DNA of 64,000 bases, taken from Algicella marina. GTDB lineage: Bacteria; Pseudomonadota; Alphaproteobacteria; Rhodobacterales; Rhodobacteraceae. Each line of letters opens with the position of its first letter. Position 1 is the stretch's first letter. The notes under the pieces are model-generated. The model saw only the letters and a program-made list of their open reading frames with translations, did no database searches and was not told the origin of the DNA. Shown piece after piece: positions 27,994 through 37,120 of this stretch. The stretch spans positions 3,022,501-3,086,500 of the forward strand of contig NZ_CP046620.1 in assembly GCF_009931615.1 (NCBI RefSeq), in the 5' to 3' direction. The translations under genes and the position numbers were made by a program.

Positions 27994-28713
27994 GTGGAGG
28001 CCCCCTTGGCCGGACTGAAGGAGCGGTTCCGCCGCTGGTACAACGACTGGCAGGCGGAGTGGAACGCCGAATGGCCCTCGCCCAACGCCCGCAAGCGGGC
28101 GTGGTTCGACATGATGTGGTTCGACCACGGCTTCCTGCGCATTCTTTGGCGCAACCATGACGAGGTCGCCCCCGGCATCTGGCGCGCCAACCAGCCGGGG
28201 CCGAAGCGACTTCGCGAACTGGCCGACCTGGGCATGCGATCAATCATCAACCTGCGTGGCGAAAGCGGCTGGGGAACCTACTTCCTGGAAAAGGAGGTGG
28301 CGGAAGAAGCCGGGGTGGAACTTCTCAACGCCCGCCTTTATTCCCGCCGTCCGCCGACACGCGAGGAAGCCCTCCGCTACATCGAGGCGCTGGACGCCGC
28401 GCCGCGCCCCGTCCTCCTTCACTGCAAATCCGGCGCGGACAGGGCGGGCCTTGCCGCCGCCATGGCTTTGCTCGATCAGGGCGCATCGGCAGAGGAAGCG
28501 GCAAGGGAACTCTCGCTGCGCTACCTGCACATCCGGCAGGCCAAGACCGGCATCCTCGACGCTTTCATCGCCCATTACGGGGCCTATCAGGCCACCGGCG
28601 ACCTGCCCTTCCGGCGCTGGCTGGCGGAAGTCTATGATCCGGCAGAGGTGAAGCCGGTGAAGGGCAAGGGCTTCGGCAATTTCCTCGTCGAGAAGGTGCT
28701 GGCCCGTGAGTGA
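27994..28713 (+). CDS. tyrosine phosphatase family protein (dual-specificity type)
   Basis: About 239 residues. The cysteine phosphatase P-loop is VLLHCKSGADRAGLAAA (C-x5-R) near residue 145, preceded by IWRANQPGPKRLRELADLGM and SIINLRGESGWGTYF, which match atypical dual-specificity phosphatases. A GTG at 27994 with GGAAAG upstream is the most likely start; the frame is open further upstream into the divergent gene. The 3' end overlaps the ABC exporter gene by eight bases, suggesting coupled function, possibly in envelope glycolipid or polysaccharide metabolism. Substrate unknown. Confidence 0.85.
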   Translation: MEAPLAGLKERFRRWYNDWQAEWNAEWPSPNARKRAWFDMMWFDHGFLRILWRNHDEVAPGIWRANQPGPKRLRELADLGMRSIINLRGESGWGTYFLEKEVAEEAGVELLNARLYSRRPPTREEALRYIEALDAAPRPVLLHCKSGADRAGLAAAMALLDQGASAEEAARELSLRYLHIRQAKTGILDAFIAHYGAYQATGDLPFRRWLAEVYDPAEVKPVKGKGFGNFLVEKVLARE

Positions 28714-30442
28714 CAGCGGCACATCGCTGCTCCTGCGTCTCTGGCGTACCCATGTGCGCGGCTTCTGGCCGGTACTGCTGGTGGCGCTCGTGCTGATGAC
28801 GATCGAGGGCGGCGCTCTGGGCGTGATGAGCTACATGGTCCGCCCCCTGTTCGATGAAGTGTTCGTCGCCGGCGATGCCGCGTCCGTCCGCTGGATCGCC
28901 TTCGCCATCGGCGGCATCTTCGTCCTCCGCGCCCTCTCCGGCTTCGGCCAGCGCGTGCTGGTGATGAGTGTCGGTCTGAAAGTGACGACGGCGCTGCAAA
29001 CCCGCATGCTTGACCACCTTCTCGGTCTGGACGCCCGCTATTTCCAGGACAATGCGCCGGGCCAGTTGATCGAACGGGTGCGCGGCGATACCCAGGCGCT
29101 GCAGGCCACCGCCTCTGCCGCCCTGATGACATTGGGCCGCGATACCGTCTCGATCCTCTCGCTGATCGCGGTGATGCTATGGGTAGATTGGGTCTGGGCC
29201 GCGCTCGCCTTCATTGGCGTGCCGGTCCTCATGCTTCCACTCGCAGGCCTGCAAACATGGATCCGCGGCACCTCCCGCCGGGCCCGCGAGGCGGCGGGCA
29301 CAATCTCCACGCGGCTGGACGAAATCTTCCACGGCATCGTCTCGATCAAGGTCAACCGGCTGGAGGACCACGAGTCGCAACGTTTCGGGCGCGAAGTTGA
29401 CGGCTTCCTTTCCTCCCAGATCCGGGCCGAAGCCGGCAAGGCCGCCCTGCCCGCCGTGATTGATGTCGTCGCGGCGCTCGGCTTCCTCGGCGTTCTGCTC
29501 TACGGCGGCGGCGAAATCCTCGCGGGCACCAAGAGCGTCGGCGATTTCATGAGCTTCTTCACCGCCATGGCCCTCCTCTTCGACCCGCTGCGCCGCCTCT
29601 CCTCCGTCTCCGGGCAGGTGCAGGGTGCCGCGGCCTCGCTGGAACGGATCTACGCGGTCATGGATGCCGAACCGGAGATCGTCTCGCCACCTGCGCCGCA
29701 GCCCATCGCGCCGGGTGAAATCCGCTTCGAGAACGTCGCCTTTTCCTATGGCGACACGCCGATCCTGAATGGCCTCAGCTTCACGGCCGAGTCCGGCAAG
29801 CTCACCGCCCTTGTCGGCCCCTCCGGCGCAGGCAAGAGCACCGTCTTCGGCCTGCTGACCCGCCTGATCGACAAGCAGTCCGGCGGTGTCACCATCGGCG
29901 GTGTCGATGTCGCCCAAGCCTCTCTCCAAGACCTCCGCGCGCTCTTTGCCGTGGTTGGCCAGGATGCCGCGCTGTTTGACGAGACGATAGCGGAGAACAT
30001 CCGCCTCGGCCGTCTCGATGCCAGCGAAACGGAAATCGAAGCGGCCGCGGAAACCGCTTCCGTCACGGAATTCGCAGCCCGCCAGCCAAAGGGCCTGCAA
30101 ACCCTGGTCGGCCCTCGCGGCTCCGCCCTCTCCGGCGGTCAGAAACAACGCGTCGCCATCGCCCGCGCCGTCCTCCGCGATGCGCCGCTGTTGCTGTTGG
30201 ATGAACCGACATCCGCGCTCGATACACGCTCCGAAGGCATTGTTCAGGCCGCGCTCGCCCGGCTGTCGGAAGGCCGCACCACCCTGATGATTGCCCACCG
30301 TCTCTCGACGGTACGGGACGCGGACAAGATCATCGTGCTGGAAGAGGGCCGCGTCGTCGAGGAAGGACGGCACGCCGACCTGATCGCCCGCGGCGGCGCC
30401 TACGCCCGCCTGGCCGCGGCGCAAGCCACGGAAGAAGGCTGA
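28706..30442 (+). CDS. MsbA-like ABC exporter (fused permease-ATPase)
   Basis: 578-residue half-transporter. The N-terminal ~310 residues form a type I exporter membrane domain; the C-terminal part is an ATPase with Walker A LVGPSGAGKSTVFG (near residue 372), signature SALSGGQKQRVAIARA (near 475) and Walker B LLLLDEPTSALD. This is the size and layout of MsbA/lipid-A flippase-like and other multidrug/lipid exporters. It is co-transcribed with the phosphatase upstream. Substrate not determinable; lipid export is the family default. Confidence 0.9.
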   Translation: MSDSGTSLLLRLWRTHVRGFWPVLLVALVLMTIEGGALGVMSYMVRPLFDEVFVAGDAASVRWIAFAIGGIFVLRALSGFGQRVLVMSVGLKVTTALQTRMLDHLLGLDARYFQDNAPGQLIERVRGDTQALQATASAALMTLGRDTVSILSLIAVMLWVDWVWAALAFIGVPVLMLPLAGLQTWIRGTSRRAREAAGTISTRLDEIFHGIVSIKVNRLEDHESQRFGREVDGFLSSQIRAEAGKAALPAVIDVVAALGFLGVLLYGGGEILAGTKSVGDFMSFFTAMALLFDPLRRLSSVSGQVQGAAASLERIYAVMDAEPEIVSPPAPQPIAPGEIRFENVAFSYGDTPILNGLSFTAESGKLTALVGPSGAGKSTVFGLLTRLIDKQSGGVTIGGVDVAQASLQDLRALFAVVGQDAALFDETIAENIRLGRLDASETEIEAAAETASVTEFAARQPKGLQTLVGPRGSALSGGQKQRVAIARAVLRDAPLLLLDEPTSALDTRSEGIVQAALARLSEGRTTLMIAHRLSTVRDADKIIVLEEGRVVEEGRHADLIARGGAYARLAAAQATEEG

Positions 30443-30443
30443 C

Positions 30444-31016
30444 TCATACCTCGAAAGACACCGTGGGTGCGCCCGGATAGGTAATGATTTCGGACAGGTC
30501 GATCATCCGGTGCAGGCCCTCGTCACCGCCGCTGCCGGCGAAGTATCCGGCCATGCGCGTCACCTTCAGCGCCGCACCGCCAGGGGCGATGCTGCCCGTC
30601 ATCCCGGCAAGACCCGACACGCGGATATGCGGCAGAGAGCGCCGCAGATTCAGCCACAGCGATTGCGCGAACCCGCCGGCCTTGCCGCCGAAACACGACC
30701 AGACCATGATCTCCGGCACCGCGGTGTTCAGCCCAAGCTCCAGCAGCCGCTCCGCCAGGTCCGCCGCCGATATACGACTGTCGCCGGCGGTGTTGCCGAT
30801 GCGCAGGCTGCCGTCGCCGCCGTGGCAGAGGATCCACAACCGCTCGAAATAGCCGTGAAAGCGCAGTTCGCGGGCGAAATCGTCCCCGTCGACCAGCACG
30901 TTGTCCTCCGACACCTGCGCGTTCTGCAGGATCGCGTAGATCTCCCGCACCAGATCCCCATCCTGCGGGAACGGGCAGTAGAGCAGGTCTCGCTTGGTGA
31001 ACTTCAGAACCGGCAT
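30444..31016 (-). CDS. uncharacterised small protein with caspase-like His/Cys dyad
   Basis: 190 residues, no signal peptide or membrane segment. I do not recognise a named family. Two motifs stand out: RLWILCHGGDGSLRIG (His65, hydrophobic strand then His-Gly) and IMVWSCFGGKAGGFAQ (Cys108 after a hydrophobic strand). This strand-HG / strand-xC arrangement, about 43 residues apart, is that of clan CD cysteine peptidases (caspase, C80, CHAT). The linking segment AADLAERLLELGL also resembles the region between them in C80-type domains. Start chosen at ATG 31016 (MPVLKFTKRD). It ends one base after the convergent exporter gene. Proteolytic activity is inference only. Confidence 0.7.
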   Translation of the reverse strand: MPVLKFTKRDLLYCPFPQDGDLVREIYAILQNAQVSEDNVLVDGDDFARELRFHGYFERLWILCHGGDGSLRIGNTAGDSRISAADLAERLLELGLNTAVPEIMVWSCFGGKAGGFAQSLWLNLRRSLPHIRVSGLAGMTGSIAPGGAALKVTRMAGYFAGSGGDEGLHRMIDLSEIITYPGAPTVSFEV

Positions 31017-31108
31017 GGCACATATCCTCGCTGCTGCGCGGAATGTGTCACCTGCGGTCGGCAAAAGCTGTTACCGGGGGAACCACACGGGCGAAGGATG
31101 CGCCTGCG

Positions 31109-31573
31109 TCACTCCAGCGGCAGTTCCGTCGTCGACTTCATTTCCTCCATCGACAGTTGCGAGGTGACATTGAAGATCGACACTTCCTTGATCAGATCCC
31201 GGTAGAAATCATCATATGCCTTGGCATTGGCCACCCGGACCTTGAGAATATAGTCGATATCGCCGGCCAGCCGGTGTGCTTCGATCACCTCGGGCCTGTT
31301 CTGCAGTGCGTTCATGAACCGCTGCAGCCAGTCGGCATCGTGCTCCGAGGTGCGCACCAGCACGAAGAAACATGCGTCCAGCCCCAGTGCCTCCGCATCC
31401 AGCAGCGCCACCTCCTTGCGGATGATTCCCGCCTCCCGCAACTTGCGGATGCGATTCCACACCGGCGTCTTCGATCCGCCCACCGCGCGGGCCAATTCCT
31501 CAAGCGAGCGTGAGGCGTCCTGTTGCAGTGCGGCAAGGATTTTCCTGTCCAGAGCATCGAGCGCGGCGGCCAT
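31109..31573 (-). CDS. Lrp/AsnC family transcriptional regulator
   Basis: 154 residues. N-terminal winged helix-turn-helix: ALDRKILAALQQDASRSLEE, then VGGSKTPVWNRIRKLREAGII. C-terminal RAM ligand/oligomerisation domain: HRLAGDIDYILKVRVANAKA. It is divergent from the sulfate-assimilation operon and lies next to a palindrome at 31593-31608, so it probably controls that operon in response to a sulfur amino acid; this is inference from position. Confidence 0.92.
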   Translation of the reverse strand: MAAALDALDRKILAALQQDASRSLEELARAVGGSKTPVWNRIRKLREAGIIRKEVALLDAEALGLDACFFVLVRTSEHDADWLQRFMNALQNRPEVIEAHRLAGDIDYILKVRVANAKAYDDFYRDLIKEVSIFNVTSQLSMEEMKSTTELPLE

Positions 31574-31592
31574 TCCGGTATTCCCCCATATG

Positions 31593-31608
31593 CGGAACAC
31601 TTGTTCCG
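31593..31608. promoter_or_regulatory. palindromic candidate operator, Lrp-type regulator / cysG intergenic region
   Basis: CGGAACA-CT-TGTTCCG: perfect 7-bp arms around two central bases, 20 bases upstream of the regulator start and about 100 bases before cysG. A TATATT hexamer at 31678-31683 is a candidate -10 for cysG. Likely binding site of the adjacent Lrp-type protein. Confidence 0.6.
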
Positions 31609-31711
31609 GTTGGGCCAGCTTATGCGGATGATTTCCTTATCTGCAAGCCCCACTCGCAACATCTGAGGAAAATAGACTATATTTTGGCGTAACGACGAAA
31701 GGAATTCTGCC

Positions 31712-33109
31712 ATGCGCCATTTCCCTGTCTTCCTCAACCTGCGCGGCCGCCGGGCCGTTGTCTCGGGTGCGGGAGAGTGCGCCGTGGCGAAACTGCGTCT
31801 GCTGCTCAAGACCGAAGCCGCGATTTCCGTCTATGGTACTGATCCGTCCGCGCAGGTTCTGCAATGGGCGCGCGAGGGCCGGCTTGCCCATTTCGACCGC
31901 CAGATGCAGGCCGGCGATGCCGACGACGCCGCGATGCTCTACGCCGCGAATGAGGACGAGGCGCTCGATGATGCCGCCGTCGCCATCGGCAAGGCCGCGG
32001 GCGCGCTGACCAACATCGTCGACAACCTCGACGACAGCCAGTTCATAACCCCCGCCATCGTCGACCGCGACCCCGTGACCATCGCCATCGGCACCGAAGG
32101 CGCCGCCCCGATCCTCGCCCGCAAGATCAAGGCGGAGCTGGAGGAGCGCCTGCCGTCCTCGCTCGGCCTGCTCGCCCGCATCGGCCAGGCCTTCCGCCCG
32201 CGCGCCGACGTGCTGCCGATGGGCGGCAAACGCCGCAACTTCTGGACTCGCTTCTACTTCGAGCGCGGCCCCGAGGCGCTGAAGGATGGCGACGGCGCCG
32301 CCGAACTGGCGTTGGAGGAGTTGCTGGCCGAAGAACTCGCCGCCCGCCCCGCGCCCGGCCATGTCTGGCTTGTCGGCACCGGCCCGGGCGACCCCGAACT
32401 GCTCACCCTCAAGGCCCGCCGCCTGCTGCACGAGGCCGAGGTCGTGATCCACGACCGGCTGGTGCCCGCCCCGATCCTGGAACTCGCGCGGCGCGAAGCC
32501 ACCGTTATCGAAGTCGGCAAGATCCCCTACGGCCCCTCGTGGAGCCAGGACGACATCAACGACCTGCTGGTAGAGCACGGTCGCGGTTCCAACGTCGTGC
32601 GCCTGAAATCCGGCGATCCCGGCATCTTCGGCCGGCTGGATGAGGAAATGGACGCGCTCGACGCCGCCGGCATCGCCTTCGATATCGTGCCCGGCATCAC
32701 CTCCTCCGCCGCCGCCGCCGCCTCGATCAAGACCAGCCTCACCAAACGCGGGCGCAATTCCTCGTTCCGCATCCTCACCGGCCACGACGTGAAGGGCTTC
32801 GCCGAACAGGACTGGCGTGATCTCGCCAAGCCCGGTGCCGTCGCCGCGATCTACATGGGCGTCAAGGCCGCCACTTTCCTGCGCGGCCGCCTGATGATCC
32901 ACGGTGCGGCGGAGGATGCGCCGGTCACGGCCATCGAGAACGCCTCCCGCCCCGACCAGCGCGTGATCGCCACCACCCTCATCGACCTGCCGGACGCGCT
33001 CGAAGCCGCCGCGCCCGCGGGCCCCGTCATGCTCTTCCTCGGCCTCAGCCCCCGTGCAGCGGCGGCGATGGCCGGCGAGCCCGAACTCAAATTGCAGGAG
33101 GCCCTCTGA
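31712..33109 (+). CDS. cysG: siroheme synthase CysG
   Basis: 465 residues, the normal length of the trifunctional enzyme. Residues ~1-210 are the dehydrogenase/ferrochelatase part (FPVFLNLRGRRAVVSGAG with NAD-binding glycines); ~215-460 are the SAM-dependent uroporphyrinogen III methyltransferase (VWLVGTGPGDPELLTLKARR, DRLVPAPIL, VVRLKSGDPGIFGR, VPGITSSAAAAA). It makes siroheme for the sulfite reductase two genes downstream. AAGGA sits eight bases before the ATG. The stop overlaps the next start. Confidence 0.96.
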   Translation: MRHFPVFLNLRGRRAVVSGAGECAVAKLRLLLKTEAAISVYGTDPSAQVLQWAREGRLAHFDRQMQAGDADDAAMLYAANEDEALDDAAVAIGKAAGALTNIVDNLDDSQFITPAIVDRDPVTIAIGTEGAAPILARKIKAELEERLPSSLGLLARIGQAFRPRADVLPMGGKRRNFWTRFYFERGPEALKDGDGAAELALEELLAEELAARPAPGHVWLVGTGPGDPELLTLKARRLLHEAEVVIHDRLVPAPILELARREATVIEVGKIPYGPSWSQDDINDLLVEHGRGSNVVRLKSGDPGIFGRLDEEMDALDAAGIAFDIVPGITSSAAAAASIKTSLTKRGRNSSFRILTGHDVKGFAEQDWRDLAKPGAVAAIYMGVKAATFLRGRLMIHGAAEDAPVTAIENASRPDQRVIATTLIDLPDALEAAAPAGPVMLFLGLSPRAAAAMAGEPELKLQEAL

Positions 33110-33408
33110 TGGCCCGGAAGTTCCTTCCCAAGGTTGCCACGGGCAACCACCTTCTCGAAGGCGATGTCGTCTATTTCACGGCCCAGGGTGGCTGGACGCG
33201 CCTGCACGAAGAGGCCGCAGTGGCCGAGACACCCGAGGCGGCGGACGCGCTTCTGGCGCAAGCCTCCGCCTTCCCGCAGGAAATCGTCGGCGTCTACCTC
33301 GCCGATGCCGAACTCACCGAAGAGGGCCCGCAGCCCGTTCACTTCCGGGAGGCGTTCCGCACGCGCGGTCCTTCCAACTACTTCCACGGCAAGCAGGCGG
33401 AGCTTTAA
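33109..33408 (+). CDS. DUF2849 domain protein
   Basis: 99-residue small protein (FLPKVATGNHLLEGDVVYFT, then GGWTRLHEEAAVAETPEAAD) matching DUF2849, a family found almost only between cysG and the sulfite reductase gene in alphaproteobacteria. No cofactor motif is visible. It probably assists sulfite reduction, for instance in assembly or electron transfer, but its biochemical role is unknown. The start overlaps the cysG stop. Confidence 0.9.
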   Translation: MARKFLPKVATGNHLLEGDVVYFTAQGGWTRLHEEAAVAETPEAADALLAQASAFPQEIVGVYLADAELTEEGPQPVHFREAFRTRGPSNYFHGKQAEL

Positions 33409-33411
33409 GTC

Positions 33412-35070
33412 ATGTACGATTATTCCAATTTCGACGCCGATTTCGTCCACTCCCGCGTTGCCGAATTCCGTGGCCAGGTGGAACGTCGTCTCGACGGTTC
33501 GCTGACGGAGGACGAGTTCAAGCCCCTGCGCCTGATGAACGGCCTCTACCTGCAGCTTCACGCCTACATGCTGCGCATCGCCGTGCCCTACGGCACGCTG
33601 AAATCGCGCCAGATGCGCCAGCTCGCCTACATCGCCGATACGTGGGATAAAGGCTACGGCCACTTCACCACCCGCCAGAACATCCAGTTCAACTGGCCCA
33701 AACTCAAGGATGTGCCCGACATCCTCGAAGCGCTGGCCGATGTGGAAATGCACGCCATCCAGACCAGCGGCAACTGCATCCGCAACGTCACCGCCGACCA
33801 TTTCGCCGGTGCCGCGGCCGATGAGATCGAGGATCCGCGCCCCACGGCCGAGCTGATCCGCCAGTGGTCCACCGACCACCCGGAATTCGCCTACCTGCCG
33901 CGCAAGTTCAAGGTCGCCGTCACCGGCTCGCCGAATGACCGCGCGGTGACCAAGGCGCACGACATCGGCCTGCGCATGGTGCGCAACGAAGCCGGAGAAC
34001 CGGGCTACGAAGTGGTGATCGGCGGCGGCCTCGGCCGCACGCCCATGATCGGCAAGGTCGTCCGCGACTTCCTGCCGAAGGCCGACCTGCTCGCCTATCT
34101 CGAAGCGATCCTGCAGGTCTACAACCTCTCCGGCCGCCGCGACAACAAGTACAAGGCCCGCATCAAGATCCTCGTGCACGAAACGGGGCTGGAGGAGCTG
34201 CGCGAACAGATCGAAGCCAATTTCGAGCGTCAGTCCCGGCTCCTGCCTGATGTCGATCCCGCCATCGTCGCCCGCATTGAGGCGAGCTTCGCCGAGCCCG
34301 AATGGGACACCCGCGAAGCCCCCGCCCCGGTGCTGGAAGCCGGCCTGAAAAGCTTCGTCGACACCAACGTCACGGCGCACAAGCAGCCGAACTACGCCAT
34401 CGTGTCGGTCTCGATCAAACCCATCGGCGGCACGCCGGGCGATGCCACTAGCGCGCAGATGCGCGCCCTCGCGGACCTCGCGGAGAAGTACAGCCACGAC
34501 GAGCTGCGCATCTCCCACGAGCAGAACGTCATCCTGCCGCATGTGCACCGCGCCGATATCCCGGCCGTCTACGCCGCCCTGCGCGAAGCCGGTCTCGCCA
34601 CGGCCAATATCGGCCTCGTGTCCGATATCATCGCCTGCCCGGGCATGGATTACTGCGCGCTGGCCACGGCCCGCTCCATCCCCATCGCCCAGCAGATCTC
34701 GGAAGTGTTCTCCGATCTCGACGCCCAGCGCGATATCGGCCCGCTGAAGATCAAGATCTCCGGCTGCATCAACGCCTGCGGCCACCACCATGTCGGCCAT
34801 ATCGGCATTCTGGGGCTGGATCGCGCAGGGGTGGAAAACTACCAGATCACCCTGGGCGGCGACGGCACCGAGACGGCGACGATCGGCGAACGCACGGGCC
34901 ACGGCTTTGCGTATGACGAAATCGTCCCGGCGGTCGAACGGCTGATCGAAACCTATCTCGAAATCCGCGAAACGGCGGAGGAAACCTTCCTGCAAACCTA
35001 CCGCCGCACCGGCGCGGACCCTTTCAAGACCGCGCTCTATGGCGAGGAGAACAAGGCAAATGCTGCTTGA
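33412..35070 (+). CDS. ferredoxin-type nitrite/sulfite reductase (siroheme, 4Fe-4S)
   Basis: 552-residue hemoprotein that reduces sulfite to sulfide with six electrons. The siroheme/4Fe-4S ligands are visible: ACPGMDYC (C-x5-C) and SGCINACGHHHVGHIGI (C-x3-C). Also GHFTTRQNIQFNWPKL and TSGNCIRNVTADHFAG. Operon context (cysG, cysH) indicates assimilatory sulfite reduction (CysI-like) rather than nitrite reduction. Electrons may come from the ferredoxin-NADP reductase encoded at the end of the operon. The 3' end overlaps cysH by 11 bases. Confidence 0.94.
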   Translation: MYDYSNFDADFVHSRVAEFRGQVERRLDGSLTEDEFKPLRLMNGLYLQLHAYMLRIAVPYGTLKSRQMRQLAYIADTWDKGYGHFTTRQNIQFNWPKLKDVPDILEALADVEMHAIQTSGNCIRNVTADHFAGAAADEIEDPRPTAELIRQWSTDHPEFAYLPRKFKVAVTGSPNDRAVTKAHDIGLRMVRNEAGEPGYEVVIGGGLGRTPMIGKVVRDFLPKADLLAYLEAILQVYNLSGRRDNKYKARIKILVHETGLEELREQIEANFERQSRLLPDVDPAIVARIEASFAEPEWDTREAPAPVLEAGLKSFVDTNVTAHKQPNYAIVSVSIKPIGGTPGDATSAQMRALADLAEKYSHDELRISHEQNVILPHVHRADIPAVYAALREAGLATANIGLVSDIIACPGMDYCALATARSIPIAQQISEVFSDLDAQRDIGPLKIKISGCINACGHHHVGHIGILGLDRAGVENYQITLGGDGTETATIGERTGHGFAYDEIVPAVERLIETYLEIRETAEETFLQTYRRTGADPFKTALYGEENKANAA

Positions 35071-35794
35071 TCCGAGCATAAGGTTCCAGCCCGACCTCGC
35101 GGTCGAGGCGCTCAACGCCCGCTACGAGGGCGCGCCGCCGCAGGATGTGCTGCACGCGGCGCTGCGCTTCTACGCGGGCGGCATCGCCGTGGTGTCTTCC
35201 TTCGGCGCCGAAAGCGCGGTGCTCCTGCATATGGTGTCCGAGATCAACCCGCACACGCCGGTGCTGCTGATCGACACCGAGATGCTGTTTCCCCAGACCA
35301 TCGCCTACCAGGAGGAGCTGACGGCGTGGCTCGGCCTGACCGACGTGCGCCGCATCCGGCAGGATCGGGCGGAGCTGAAACAGCGCGATCCCTACGGCGC
35401 GCTGCACCTCTCCAACCCCGATGCCTGCTGCACCATGCGCAAGGTCGAGCCGCTGGAGCGGGCGCTGCAGCACTTCACCGCGTCCATTTCGGGCCGCAAG
35501 CGCTTCCAGGCCGGCACCCGCGTCGCCATGCCGTTGTTCGAGCAGGAACGCGGCGGCCGCATCAAGGTCAACCCGCTGGCCGAATGGAGTCCGAAGGAAA
35601 TCGCCGCCTACATGGTGGCGCACGACCTGCCGCGTCACCCGCTGGTCGCCGAAGGCTACCCGTCCATCGGCTGCATGCCCTGCACATCCAAGGTCGGCGA
35701 GGGCGAGGATGCCCGCGCCGGGCGCTGGCGCGGCCAGGACAAGATCGAATGCGGCATTCATTTCACGCCCGAAGGCGCAAGGAGAGCATCATGA
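35060..35794 (+). CDS. cysH: adenylyl-sulfate (APS) / PAPS reductase
   Basis: 244 residues. Reduces activated sulfate to sulfite. The PP-loop region is AVVSSFGAESAVLLHM; the catalytic C-terminal Cys is in ECGIHF. Two Cys pairs, CCTMRKVEPL and CMPCTSK, are those that bind a 4Fe-4S cluster, so this is the APS-type enzyme, not the iron-free E. coli PAPS reductase. The ATG at 35060 lies within the end of the sulfite reductase gene, indicating coupling. Confidence 0.94.
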   Translation: MLLDPSIRFQPDLAVEALNARYEGAPPQDVLHAALRFYAGGIAVVSSFGAESAVLLHMVSEINPHTPVLLIDTEMLFPQTIAYQEELTAWLGLTDVRRIRQDRAELKQRDPYGALHLSNPDACCTMRKVEPLERALQHFTASISGRKRFQAGTRVAMPLFEQERGGRIKVNPLAEWSPKEIAAYMVAHDLPRHPLVAEGYPSIGCMPCTSKVGEGEDARAGRWRGQDKIECGIHFTPEGARRAS

Positions 35795-36225
35795 CACAGC
35801 TGATCACCCGCGACGGCTTCGTGGCGGAGACATGGCCCGCAACCGGGCACATCTTCGATTTCGATGCCTACTGGCTCGGCCATGACCTGCCCGAGGAGGA
35901 ACCGCTCGGCGTCCGCCTCGATGTCGCGCAGGATGCCGCCGACATCGTGCCGTGGTTCGAGCGTCTGTCGCTCGTCGTCATCCCCTTCGCCTCCAGCGCC
36001 GACGGCCGCGGCTTCAGCCTCGCCCGCCAGCTGCGCCAGCTTGGCTACAAGGGCCGCATCCGCGCCGAAGGCCACGTTCTGGTCGATCAGTTCCGCGCGG
36101 CCCTGCGCGTCGGCATCGACGAGGTCGAAATCTCCGACGATCAGGCCGCCCGCAACCCTGAAGAGCAATGGCTGGCCGTCAGCCTCAGCCAATCCTATCA
36201 GCAGCGGCTCTTCGCCGCCGAGTAA
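35791..36225 (+). CDS. DUF934 domain protein
   Basis: 144 residues. Contains the DUF934 pattern LGVRLDVAQDAADI, FASSADGRGFSLARQLRQLG and FDAYWLG. The family is regularly encoded next to sulfite reductase and cysH and was earlier annotated as an oxidoreductase subunit (CysX-like); biochemical function is unknown. The ATG overlaps the cysH stop (ATGA). Confidence 0.92.
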   Translation: MTQLITRDGFVAETWPATGHIFDFDAYWLGHDLPEEEPLGVRLDVAQDAADIVPWFERLSLVVIPFASSADGRGFSLARQLRQLGYKGRIRAEGHVLVDQFRAALRVGIDEVEISDDQAARNPEEQWLAVSLSQSYQQRLFAAE

Positions 36226-36310
36226 CCGCAAACAGGGATGGCGGGTGGGGCGTCGCGCAGGCGCAGCCTTGCGCGCGCATCACCTGCCATTCCCGCACCA
36301 AGGACACTAC

Positions 36311-37099
36311 ATGACCGTTCAGACCCCCGTACTGCCCGACGCCCAGACCGTTACCACCATCCACCACTGGACGGACCGGCTGTTCTCCTTCCGCCTGTCG
36401 CGCCCGCAGAGCTTGCGTTTCCGCTCCGGCGAATTCGTGATGATCGGCCTGCTGGGCGACAACGGCAAACCGCTGCTGCGCGCCTATTCCATCGCCAGCC
36501 CGTCCTGGGACGACAGCCTCGAATTCTACTCGATCAAGGTGCAGGACGGCCCGCTGACCTCGCGGCTTCAGCACATCCAGCCCGGCGATCAGGTGATCCT
36601 GCGCCCCAAACCCGTCGGCACCCTCGTGGTCGATGCGCTCCTGCCCGGCAAACGTCTCTACATGATCGCCACCGGCACCGGCGTCGCCCCCTTCGCCAGC
36701 CTGCTGCGCGACCCGGAAGTCTACGAGAAATTCGACGAGGTCGTCCTCACCCACACCTGCCGCGAAGTGGCGGATCTCGCCTATGGCAAACAACTGATCG
36801 AAAGCCTCGACAGCGACCCGCTGATCGGCGAATTCGCGAAGGGCCGCGTCAAGTACGTCCCCACCACCACCCAGGAAGAAAGCGCCAACACCGGCCGCAT
36901 CACCGACTGGATCTCATCCGGCAAACTCGCCGCCCACCTCGGCCTGCCGGATCTCGACCCTACAGACGACCGCGTGATGATCTGCGGCTCGATGGGGCTG
37001 AACACGGACATCAAGGAAATCATCGAGGCCAAGGGCTTCGAGGAAGGCGCCAACAGCGCGCCCGGCCATTACGTGCTGGAAAAGGCCTTCGTCGGCTGA
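36311..37099 (+). CDS. fpr: ferredoxin--NADP reductase
   Basis: 262-residue flavoenzyme exchanging electrons between NADPH and ferredoxin or flavodoxin. FAD site LLRAYSIASPSWDD (R-x-Y-S), NADP-binding MIATGTGVAPFASLLR, VMICGSMGLNTDIKEII and the C-terminal YVLEKAFVG that is typical of the bacterial subclass. Located 85 bases after DUF934, in the same direction; likely supplies electrons to the sulfite reductase. Confidence 0.93.
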   Translation: MTVQTPVLPDAQTVTTIHHWTDRLFSFRLSRPQSLRFRSGEFVMIGLLGDNGKPLLRAYSIASPSWDDSLEFYSIKVQDGPLTSRLQHIQPGDQVILRPKPVGTLVVDALLPGKRLYMIATGTGVAPFASLLRDPEVYEKFDEVVLTHTCREVADLAYGKQLIESLDSDPLIGEFAKGRVKYVPTTTQEESANTGRITDWISSGKLAAHLGLPDLDPTDDRVMICGSMGLNTDIKEIIEAKGFEEGANSAPGHYVLEKAFVG

Positions 37100-37120
37100 A
37101 CCCGACCGCCGTGGCGCAAA

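Noticed and set aside
32851-35115. 754-codon open frame on the minus strand across cysG and the sulfite reductase gene
   Set aside because: It runs antisense to cysG, DUF2849 and the sulfite reductase gene, which have clear family motifs. Long antisense frames are expected from the GC-rich third codon positions.
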